Origin: Dryomyza anilis
Taxonomy: Eukaryota > Arthropoda > Insecta > Diptera > Dryomyzidae
Assembly: GCA_951804985.1 (NCBI GenBank)
Contig: OX638131.1
Coordinates: 104,056,464 to 104,120,463, forward strand
Direction: 5' to 3'
DNA length: 64,000 nucleotides
Positions 24,601-33,400 of this stretch are shown in pieces (the stretch's first letter is position 1; each line of letters opens with the position of its first letter). The notes under the pieces were generated by a model that ran no database searches, was not told the DNA's origin, and saw nothing but the letters and a program-made list of their open reading frames with translations. A program made the position numbers and the translations under genes.

Positions 24601-25004
24601 GAGTACTGGGAGCGTTCGAGAGAAAGATTCTCCGTAAAATCTTTGGCCCTATCTGCTTTGCTAACGAGTATCGAATCAGGATGAACCACGAGCTATATGA
24701 GTTATTCGACGACATTGACATAGTCAAGCGCATCAAGATCCAGCGGCTTCGCTGGCTAGGTCATGTCGAACGAATGGATGAAAACACTCCAGCCAAGAAG
24801 GTGCTTGAATCGAAACTCGAAGGTGGACAGCGTAGAAGAGGGCGTCCAAATCTGCGTTGGAAAGACCAAGTTGAGGACAACCTGGCAACGCTTGGTATTT
24901 CTAACTGGCGTCAGCGCGCGCAAAGCAGATCCGACTGGCGCGGCTTCATCTCAGCGGCCAAAACCGACCCACGGTTGTAAGGGCCATTTAAGTAAGTAAG
25001 TAAG
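21695..25004 (+). mobile_element. Full-length RTE-type non-LTR retrotransposon
   Basis: A 3310-bp insertion with a 277-bp 5' UTR, one long endonuclease-reverse transcriptase ORF and a 24-bp 3' end of AAGT repeats. It is flanked by an exact 10-bp direct repeat, TAATTCTGAT, at 21685-21694 and 25005-25014, which fixes both ends and shows a complete insertion. The short length, single main ORF, tiny 3' UTR and microsatellite tail are traits of the RTE clade. The GC content is far above the surroundings. The intact ORF and perfect target duplication suggest a young and possibly still mobile copy. Confidence 0.9.
21972..24980 (+). CDS. RTE-type endonuclease / reverse transcriptase polyprotein
   Basis: A 1002-residue ORF that would nick target DNA and copy its RNA into the nick. 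The N-terminal part (about 30-290) is an apurinic-like (exonuclease-endonuclease-phosphatase) endonuclease: CTWNVRTL with Asn36, an IQEMRW glutamate, VLGDFNAKVG, and the terminal SDHYLV motif. The central part (about 500-800) is the reverse transcriptase: YRGISLLN, YQCGFRPGKST, LVDYKAAFD with catalytic Asp640, GFRQGDSLS and the catalytic YADD at 737-740. The C-terminus has the RLRWLGHVERM and RGRP-RW motifs common to these LINEs. The first ATG in frame is at 21972; the frame opens after TGA at 21927. There are no internal stops or frameshifts. Such proteins are often misannotated as craniofacial development protein 2-like. Confidence 0.92.
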   Translation: MRPMKTKKKPRITTDYNDDDPRKRFKDHDLRICTWNVRTLYREGASIQLADVLEKYKADITAIQEMRWTGQGCSKQASCDIYYSCHAERHEFGCGFVVGKRLRHLVSRFTPVDERLATIRIKAKYFHISLICAHAPTNEKDDETKERFYERLDNAYERCPRHDIKIVLGDFNAKVGREAIYCPTIGKFSLHANTSDNGTRLIDFAAARNMVVSSTRFEHFDIHKATWLSPDQKTRNQIDHVVIDGRHSSSVMDVRTIRGANMDSDHYLVAAKVRTRLSAAKNVRNQTQRKLDVGKLQSQQTTQAFSTRLSHLLRQSTPPLDDISAQWNHISCSMRTAAEEVLGFQRPLRNQWYDQECRAATAEKDAAYKSTLQSVATRAAKERYKEKRREERRLFRRKKSEAERRECEEIEMHGDRNEARKFFEKIRRLAGGSKSGASSCKDENGNLVTDIQSTLKIWRDHFSKLLTGDDDLNSTDREANPATPVLDDDVEIPPPDHDEVRTAIARLKNNKAAGADGLPAELFKTGGEELIESMHELVSRIWSDESMPSDWNLSVLCPILKKGDPTICANYRGISLLNIAYKVLSSVLCERLKPIVNRLIGPYQCGFRPGKSTIDQIFTLRLIQEKTLEKQIDTYHLLVDYKAAFDTPIRERLYAAMSEFGIPAKLIRLCRMTLSNTRCSVRIGKDLSEPFHTERGFRQGDSLSCDFFNLLMEKIVRAAELRQSGTILNKSVMLLAYADDIDIIGRSTRAVSAAFSRLEKESRRMGLAVNEDKTKFLVSTSKKESVRLGQKADFDTHKFDIVKDFVYLGSSVNSNNDVSLEIKRRITLANRCYFGLSRQLRSRALSRRTKITLYKSLIMPVLLYGAETWTLATTDERVLGAFERKILRKIFGPICFANEYRIRMNHELYELFDDIDIVKRIKIQRLRWLGHVERMDENTPAKKVLESKLEGGQRRRGRPNLRWKDQVEDNLATLGISNWRQRAQSRSDWRGFISAAKTDPRL

Positions 25005-25014
25005 TAATTCTGAT

Positions 25015-25483
25015 TTTATAAAAAGCCAAATATTAAATATTTCAAATAACTAATAACACAGCACAACAAAGAAAAATTATCCGCGATCTAAGTATGATTT
25101 TCCGATGTACGTCAAGATTATAATCACGAGCTCTTACTCAGTTTTTCCAGATTGTCTCAAATTTTTGAGTTATTACGTAATATAAATGTATGGTTTTTTC
25201 TACATATTTTGGTCTTTAACTTTTTAAAGATTTGAGGTTTCAAGCTGATTTATTTTGTATTCCATTGAGAAAACTTCAGCTAATGTTTTCGTGATTAGAA
25301 GAAGTCCATCGGAAGATCACAAGTGGATAAATAAAAATGGCATTCATTTGTTGTCTACTGTAATTAGTACTATAAAAAGTGGTACCTCTAGCAGAAATGT
25401 ATCCTATTAGGGAATTCATGATCATGGCTAGAACATGTTGGATATGTCGGGTTATGAAAGGTAAAAATTCAATGATCTAACCC
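25015..25483. other. AT-rich DNA with a decayed MITE left end
   Basis: From about 25386, CTCTAGCAGAAATGTATCC followed by CATGATCATGG resembles the left end of the CCCTAGTAGAAATTT element at 9101. A possible right end (AAACTAGGGA) lies at about 25866-25875. If so, the fold-back element 25484-25848 has inserted into it. The first 370 bases show nothing. Confidence 0.35.
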
Positions 25484-25848
25484 ATGATACAAATATTTAC
25501 AGGTACGATCACTCTGACATTAGGCAAGTTTTTTTGACAAATTTTGAAATATTTTGTTTTGATTCAAATTCAAAATTTCAAAAATTTAAATTTATGTTCA
25601 AAGAAAATATGAAAAATATTTTTCAGATTTTGTTTTGATTCTAAAAAATTTTGTGAACATTTGAAGTTATCTCAAAGCATACCTTGATAGTTATTTTTCA
25701 TTTCTATAGAATTTTATATTGATTTTTTTTTAATTGTCGATTTTGTTTCGGTTTTAAAACTAAACTTCAAAAAACTTGTCTAGTGTCACCTAAAGTAAAC
25801 ATTGGAAAAAAATGAGAGAGTGATCGTACCTGTATATATTTGTATCAT
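25484..25848. mobile_element. Fold-back MITE with 10-bp target-site duplication (Mutator-like size)
   Basis: It begins ATGATACAAATATTTACAGG and ends CCTGTATATATTTGTATCAT. The inverted repeat runs on inward through ACGATCACTCT and TGACATTAGGCAAG, so the arms are at least 50 bp with few mismatches. The exact direct repeat GATCTAACCC flanks it at 25474-25483 and 25849-25858. A 9-10 bp duplication with long inverted repeats points to a Mutator-like (MULE) element. The centre is AT-rich and non-coding. Confidence 0.75.
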
Positions 25849-25927
25849 GATCTAACCCTAACATAAACTAGGGACTTAAAATAGTATATTCAATTTATAA
25901 ATAAATAGTATAAAATAAAATATTTAA

Positions 25928-26188
25928 TATCGTCGTTGTAGAACAAAAACTCACCAAATACATTTTCAAAATGCCAAATATTCATTTACAAAAATCTTTA
26001 TATATCTGTCAATTCTTCATCGATGTTCTCAATTCTTTCTTCCGCATGATAAGAAAATTTAAATTTACCAATTGATATTTAAACTTTAAAAATGCATTAA
26101 TTACTTTTTGTAATATTAATTAACAAACTCGAAATTTAAGTTTTACATAAAAATGTATTTGGTGACTTTTCGCTCTACAACGACGATA
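25928..26188. mobile_element. MITE with TATCGTCGTTGTAGA ends, copy A
   Basis: Inverted ends of about 34 bp: TATCGTCGTTGTAGAAC at the left and GCTCTACAACGACGATA at the right, followed inward by CACCAAATAC/GTATTTGGTG. A second copy at 31678-31928 matches along its whole length. The ends sit in TA-rich target DNA, fitting a Tc1/mariner-like MITE. It is non-coding. Confidence 0.8.
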
Positions 26189-26825
26189 TAAAAAAAATTA
26201 AACAAAAAAAAAAACAAAATTAGTACTAACTACAGAACCAAATAATAGTGTATAGTAAAAAATGTCTGTGGTCGGTGTCCGCCAATTCTGTTGTTTTCGA
26301 GGGTGTATTGCATGCGGTGTTGGTGCAATTTTTTTGTAGTGTATTTTTTTATTTTGAGTTTTTTTTTGAATTTTTTTTTTTTTTTCAATTAAAATAAGTG
26401 AAACGCATCCATGCAGCGTCAACTACGTTACTCACTTTAGCTGCCAAAAATTATGCCAAAAAAGTTATTAAAAATATTGTTTTAAATTTAAAATTTTGTT
26501 TTAAATTTTTATAAAATTTAATTTTGTTGTTTTTGTGTTTTTTTGTGATGATAAGTGCAACAAAAACTACGCATGATTTGAGTGCAGTAAAACATTAAAA
26601 AGTTTTATTTAATGCATTATTTTGATTAATTTTTTAAAGCATAAAATGTTTTCACACAAATGAAAATAACTGTTACATGTTTATTAAGGAAAATATGAAT
26701 AGGATTTAAAAAATTTTATTTTAAGGAAAATATTATAAGAAATACAAGATTTTAAAATATGAATTTTAAGTAAAATGTTATGAAAAATACAAGAAAAAAT
26801 ATTAGAGAAAAAATTGAAAAACATA
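26189..26825. other. AT-rich spacer
   Basis: Poly-A and poly-T runs surround a slightly GC-richer stretch at 26260-26330. No gene or repeat was recognised. Confidence 0.45.
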
Positions 26826-27046
26826 AAGGGTTTTTCAATAAGAGCGCTACAAAAGTTTTTTTCTAGTACGAGCCAACAATGAGTCGAAATTATTAAAATT
26901 TAATACCAAAATTTGAATTCGTATATCTTTCCATCATGAAATGGCAAACCTTACTGAAGAGAAATGTCAAAAGAGCGGCAAGAAATATGGCGTCGTTTGC
27001 TGTCTCTGTCGCTCTACTTTTGTAGCGTCCCTGTTGAAAAACCCTT
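26826..27046. mobile_element. AAGGGTTTTTCAA inverted-repeat element, complete short copy
   Basis: The left end AAGGGTTTTTCAATAAGAGC and right end GTCCCTGTTGAAAAACCCTT are inverted complements, flanked by TA on both sides (26824-26825 and 27047-27048). Inside are the words shared with the other copies (ATCATGAAATGGCAAACC, GCAAGAAATATGGCGTCG). It is about 221 bp, non-coding, and likely a Tc1/mariner-type MITE. Confidence 0.7.
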
Positions 27047-27048
27047 TA

Positions 27049-27521
27049 TTAGTAAATTAAAATTTACTGCCAAAATATAATACATCCCAACACGATGTTT
27101 GCCATATACATTACATACATCAATTCTTTATAATTGGTTCGTACTGATTTTGACTGCATGCTCTGTTTTTTTTTCTTATTACGTAAAGTTTTTGAGAACA
27201 TTTTAAACTTGGTTTTAAGACGTTCTCATGAACTACTTAGAACTAAAAAAATGTATTACTGTTTAGAAAGAGTTTTACAAAAAAACCTTAAACGCAATTT
27301 TTATTGTAATTGTATTAACTAATTTTATTATAGTAATGAGTGCTAATCAAATATGTTTTGAAGACAATAGAATTTAAACTTGAAAATTTTTCATTTTTTT
27401 TGGGCATTTTTTTTTAGCATTTAGACTTGAATGATAAACAAGAATATTATTAATGGTAATCCAGAACATAGACCACATTAACTATAAAAATTAAAAAAAA
27501 AAAAAAATTCTAATTGGTCTA
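27049..27521. other. AT-rich spacer
   Basis: The short frame at 27134-27322 shows no family resemblance and no coding-like composition. Nothing else was seen. Confidence 0.45.
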
Positions 27522-27740
27522 CACCCAGAAAAAAATTCCCCAAATCTCATTAAAATTGGTCAATAGCACAATTATTGATTTAATAGTATACAAAAAATAA
27601 AAATGTTCATATAAACTTAATGGCAATGTCATGGTATTTTCTAGTATTTAATGGTATTTTCCGATTAAAATAATAATTTATCCTATTGAATATTTTTAAT
27701 AGTAAAAAACTATTATTTATATAGTATTTTTTTCTGGGTG
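27522..27740. mobile_element. MITE with CACCCAGAAAAAAAT ends, copy A
   Basis: The left end CACCCAGAAAAAAATTCC and right end ATTTTTTTCTGGGTG are inverted complements, flanked by TA (27520-27521 and 27741-27742). The interior (AATGGCAATGTCATGGTATT, CTAGTATTTAATGGTATTTT) is repeated almost exactly at 43970-44185. It is about 219 bp and non-coding. Confidence 0.8.
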
Positions 27741-27742
27741 TA

Positions 27743-28489
27743 CTTTTTACAATATGCTTTTTGAAACTAATTTTGGTAGTCTTTTATATACATAATGAAT
27801 TTTTAATAAAAATACCTAAGTCCGTAAGCTGAAAATAACATTACTTCATATTTAAAGTATGCTTATTCTTATTACATATTCAGTTTTTTCTATTACGTTG
27901 CATTTTTGACAAAAATTCATGTAAAAACTGCTATTTTCAGTAATTTATATGCAAAATTTTCGTTTTACAACAACGATATAAGAATTTAAATTTTTATATT
28001 TATAACGGAAACGGCATATGGTAGGGCATATTTTAAAAATTTGAACCGATGTAAATAAGTTATTCATTTTTATCGTTAGTTTGAAATATGCTCTACATAA
28101 TTATAAATTCAAAGATACTAAATACTAAAAGAATCATGCAAAAATTGTCTTAAAAAGTCAATATTTTTCGAAGTTAGATTCAAATATCTTAAAAATGTAT
28201 CGGAATATTGATATTTATTAGTATACTGTAAGTAGTCTTGACAATTTAGAGAAAAACTGCGTTTAATTATAAAAAGTGACTAAAAAGGGCCTTCTTAAAA
28301 CGTTACACGTTATAGCAAAAAAAACAAAAACGCAGTCAAAACTAGAAACTGCGAATTATATAGAATTGTTGTATGGATTGTCCATGACATATTTTTTATC
28401 GTTTTGTTGAGTAGTGTAATTTGTACTAATTGTTTTTGATAGATACTATTTTAATTCATTATTTAATTAAAATGTGATTTGATTTTTAT
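27743..28489. other. AT-rich DNA with one orphan MITE end
   Basis: At 27958-27978 the sequence TTTTACAACAACGATA resembles the right end of the TATCGTCGTTGTAGA MITE, without a matching left end nearby. No gene was seen. Confidence 0.4.
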
Positions 28490-29860
28490 GAAATATAGTA
28501 CCAAATTATAAATTTTTACTAAATAAATTTAGTACAAAATAAATTTAGTGCTATACAAAATGATTTACTAAATAATATTAAGTACTAAATAAAATTTAGT
28601 AGGTACTAAATAACATTTAGTAGGTACTAAATAACATTTAGTAGGTATTAAATAACATTTAGTAGGTACTAAATAACATTTAGTACTGAATAAAATTTAG
28701 GACTAATTAAAATTAAGTACTAAATAAAATTTAGTATTACATAAAATTTAGTACTAAATAATATTTAGTACTAAATAAAATTTAGTACTAAATAAAAAAA
28801 TAAATTTAGTACTATACAAAATGATTTACTAAATAATATTAAGTACTAAATAAAATTTAGTAGGTACTAAATAACATTTAGTAGGTACTAAATAACTTTA
28901 GTAGGTACTAAATAACATTTAGTAGGTATTAAATAACATTTAGTAGGTACTAAATAACATTTAGTACTAAACAAAATTCAGTACTAAATAAAATTTAGTA
29001 CTAAATAAAATTTAGTACTAAATAGAATTAAGTAGTTAAAAAAAATTAGTACTAAATAAAATTTAGTACTAAATAAAATTTAGTACTAAATAAAATGTAG
29101 TACTAAACAAAATTCAGTACTTAATAAAATTTAGTACTAAATGAAAGATAGTACTAAATAAAATTTAGTACTAAATAGAATTAAGTAGTAAATAAAATTT
29201 ATTACTAAATAAAATTTACAACTCAATAAAATTTAGTACTTAATCAAATTATGTACTAAATAAAATATAGTACAGTAGTATATAATTTTAGTACTAAATA
29301 AAATTTTGTACTAAATAAAATGAGGTACTAACTAAAATATGGGATTTAATAAAATTATAGTACTTAATAAAATTTTGTAATAAAAAAAATTAGTACTAAA
29401 TAAAATTAAAATTTTGTTATAAATATAATATCGGACTGTATATAATTTAGTAGTAAATAAAATGTAGTACCAAATAAAATTATGTACAAAATAAAATTTA
29501 GAACTAAATATAATTTAGTACAAAATAAATCTTAGTACTAAATAAAATTTAGTAAGACATGAAATATAGTATGAAATAAAATTAAGTATTAAATAAAATT
29601 AAGTATGTATTAAATAATATTTAGTATCAAATAAAATTTAGAGTAAATAAAATTTAATACTAAATATATTTTAAGACTAAACAAAATTTAGTATTACATA
29701 AAATTTAGTACTAAATAAAATTTGGTACTAAATAAAATTTGGTACTAAATAAAATTTAATACTAAATAACATTTAGTATTAAATAAATTTTGGAAGAAAC
29801 AAAATTTAGTACTAAATAAAATTTAGTACTACATAAAATTCAGTACTACGAAATAAATGT
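28490..29860. repeat. 17-bp tandem satellite built on ATTTAGTACTAAAT
   Basis: The dominant unit is ATTTAGTACTAAAT plus AAA. Its first 14 bases are a perfect palindrome. A GTAGGT variant (TTTAGTAGGTACTAAATAAC) forms a sub-block at 28608-28680 and again at 28860-28960, showing block duplication inside the array. It lies just downstream of the distal last exon of the TMEM268-like gene. A related 14-bp array lies on the other side of that exon. Confidence 0.9.
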
Positions 29861-30038
29861 AAGTATTTCATAATGAATTAATTGGAACAGTTTTAGGATG
29901 ATATTAAAAAAAAATTAATAAAATTTTATGATACATGTACGGATTATATTGTATAATTTATTCAAGTATATAATATTCAGATTAATTTTAAGGTCAGTAT
30001 AAAAAACAAGTTAATGACAATATGTATTTGTTTCAATA

Positions 30039-30044
30039 TTTATT
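30039..30044 (-). promoter_or_regulatory. Possible polyadenylation signal for the distal last exon
   Basis: AATAAA on the minus strand, about 190 bases after the TGA of exon 5b. In DNA this AT-rich the hexamer is common, so this is only a candidate. Confidence 0.25.
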
Positions 30045-30231
30045 AGGAACATTTAGTAGAAAGAAGAATAGAAAAAATTCAAAAACATTTTGAATATATT
30101 TTTTAAAATGATAAAAAAAAACATTTAGTATAATAATGATAGAGTTAATATTTATAAAAATATATGTAAACAAATTTTAAAATAATAATTTTAAATATAT
30201 TTAACGACTTTCGCGTCTCCATCGCGTGCGA

Positions 30232-30453
30232 TCAGTAATCGTAGCGCTCTGATGCCAACACCCAATAAAAACATTTGAATATTCTAAACTTGCCTCGCGG
30301 TTTACACTGCAAATGCTGTTTGATGTACTGGCAGGGACACTGAAACTGGCCACAGTGCCGACCAGGCTCCAATGGTGTTACATCGACCAGACCGCGTAGT
30401 GCATCCATGCCCCAGCGGGCGCCATAGCGTAGAAATAGCTGTGAGCCGCGCTC
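30232..30453 (-). CDS. TMEM268: Alternative (distal) last coding exon of the TMEM268-like gene
   Basis: After a TATAG acceptor the exon reads in phase 0 for 73 residues to TGA (30232-30234). It aligns with the proximal last exon 33660-33890 from the first codon: SQLFLRYGARWGMDALR here against QEIFLSYLQRWGKDFLRR there, both later reaching CPCQY. A CPCQ motif in the same relative place ends human TMEM268, so both exons encode the family's C-terminal domain. GC-rich coding composition stands out from the surrounding AT satellite. The last residues after CKPRGK are not family-like. A GC-type donor (GAG then GCAAGT, near 30291) could instead splice on to an unseen exon. Confidence 0.75.
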   Translation of the reverse strand, partial: ERGSQLFLRYGARWGMDALRGLVDVTPLEPGRHCGQFQCPCQYIKQHLQCKPRGKFRIFKCFYWVLASERYDY

Positions 30454-33400
30454 CTATACACAAACGAAATGTTGTATGTAGTTGATAAGTTTTAAAATTA
30501 ATTAATGTTGTTTTTGTTGTTGTTTGAGTTCAGGAGTTGCAGCTGCCAACTAACTAAAGTAGCGTGTAGCAAGTAGATAGAGATGGCAAATGAGTTAAAT
30601 AGAAAGAGATGATGTGTGTGTGTGTTTTTATCAACTGTAGAGTTCCAGATGCGGTAATGATTAATGATAATGATGCTGTGCGCCATGACCTTGTCTCGTG
30701 TATTAATTTTTATTTCTAGTAACTAATTGAAATTAATTGTTATGCATAAAAAAATTAGTTGAAGAATTTTTTGGAAAATGCATGCAAATTAAAATTTAAT
30801 ACAAATTAATATTACAGAAAATTTAAATATTTACGGATTATAATATAAATTATATAGTTTGGTTGAAATTCTTAAATACTACATCATATCCTATTGAAAT
30901 TGAAAGCTGACCGAATGAAGTTGTAAACATTTAAAATTAAATTTAGATTTGCTTTTATTGATAATCAGAAAATATCAAATGAAATAGTTATTATTCCTTT
31001 AAAATTGAGAACATTTCAAATATAATTGAAATATTGCATTTTTAAATGAGAAAATTAAAATTTAAATAGAGATTTTCCATTTAAAATCATGAAAATTGTA
31101 TTTTAAAATAAAAAATGTCCAAATGAATTTGAGGATTTTATTGGAATTGAAAATGTTGTATTGTATTAGGTCATAATGATAAAGGACAGCACAAAAAATC
31201 GTCTTTTTAATGAACATATTAATTATATTGATAAATAATTAATATATGCACAGTTTACATTTTTTTTTATATTACCAATATTTAGTACAAAACGAATCTT
31301 CAACCACAATTAAATTTATTGAAATGAAATTTGGACTAAAGAATAAATTACGAAATACAAATTAAGGAATAAACTAATTTTTAATACTGTAAAAGTAATG
31401 ACGTTAGAAAAAATGTTTTTCGAAAAACTGATGTACTACAGTTATAAGTAATTACCAAATTTAGTACTAAACAAATCCTGTGCTAAAAATATGATACTAA
31501 CAAATATATATTAAAGTAAAATTAAGTAAAAGAACCTATAAATAAAATTTTTTAATAAACGAAATTGTTTGTTAAATAAAATTACACCCAAATTTAGATA
31601 CAATTAAAATTGTCTTATAATTATTTTTAAGTAGTTTTGAAAAATGTAGGACTTAAAATTTTAAGCTCAAAATTATATATCGTCTTTGTAGAACGAAAGG
31701 TCACCAAATTCATTTTCAAAATGCCAAATATTCATTTACAAAAATCTTTATATATTGTCAATTTTTAATCGATGATCTCAATTTTTTACTACCACATGTT
31801 AAGAAAATGTAAATATATCAATTGATATTTCAACTCTAAAAATGCATCAATTACTTTTTATAATATTAATCAACATCCTTGAAATTTAAGTTTTTCATTT
31901 GGTGACTTTTGGTTCTACAACGACGATATATTGATTAAAAATTATGTTTAAAAAAAAATGAGTACTAAATTAAATTGTATTAATTTTTTTATAAAAAAAG
32001 GTTTTTTAAAAATGATTTCTACAAAATTAAATTTGCACTAAATATCGGGTTTTCAAAATTTATGATTAAAAATTTGGTATACAAATTGTTGTACTAAAAA
32101 TATTTACTTATTACACTTTAGTACTAAAAATTTATTACTTGACCTTTTCTTCGAAAAATTTATTACTAAAATTTAGTAATTTATTTAAAATTTATATAGA
32201 AAATAGTACTAAAAACTTAGAACTAACATTAATGCTCAAAATTTCGTACTAAAAATGTAGTAGTGAAAATTTAGGTAAAAAATGAAGTACTAAAAATTTA
32301 GTACTAAAGTACTAAAAATTTAGTACTAAAGCATTTTAGTACTAAAAATTTTAGTACTAAAAATTTAAGTACTAAAAATTTAGTACTAAAAATATAGTAC
32401 AAAAATTTAGTACTAAAAAATTAGTTAAAAAATATAGTACTTAAAATTTAATACTCAAAATTTCATACTAAAAATAATTGTACTCAAAATTTAATACTAA
32501 AAATTGAGTTTGAATATGTAGTACTGAAAATTTAGCTCATAAATGTAGTACTCAATATGTAGTACTAAAAATTTAGTACAAAAATTTAGTACTAAAAACT
32601 TAGTGCTAAAAATTTAATACTCAAAATTTAGTACTAACATTAATACTCAAAATTTTCTACTAAAAATGTAGTAGTGAAAATTTAGTTAAAAATGAAATAT
32701 TAAAAATAAAAAGTACAACAAATTTAGTACTATAATTTTAGTACTAAAAATATAGTACCACAAATTTAGTACTAAAAATGTAGTACTCAAAGTTTAGAAC
32801 TAAAATTTTTAAATTTAAAATTTAGTATTAAAATTATAGTACTAAAATTATAGTACTAAAAATTTAGTACTAAAAATTTAGTATTAAAAATTTAGTACTA
32901 AAAAATTAATACTAAAAATTTAGTACTCAAAATTTTATGCTATAAATTTAGTAATAATATATTTAATACTAGAAATTAAGTACTAAAAATTCAGTACTAA
33001 AATTAAGTACTGAAAATTTAGTACTAAAAATGTAATTAAAAAAGTAGTTGAAAACTAAATATTTAATACTTAAATTTGGAACAAAAAATTAATACATACA
33101 TAAAAATTAATACTAAAAACATGGTACCTATAATTCGAAATTTATAATTTAGTATTCAAAATGTGATGTTCAAAAATTAGAAGTATATGAAAATTGTAAC
33201 TTCTAAAAAATATGTTTACTAAAATAAAACTATATACAATATTAATAAACTACCTACTATTTAATATTAACAATTGATGGTATTATGAACGATTCAAAAT
33301 GTAATACTAAGCTTTAACTTTTACCATTATAACATTACTACCAAACTAAACTACTTTGATATATTCTTTTTTTTTTTTATAATTTTGAATAAAAAATCCT

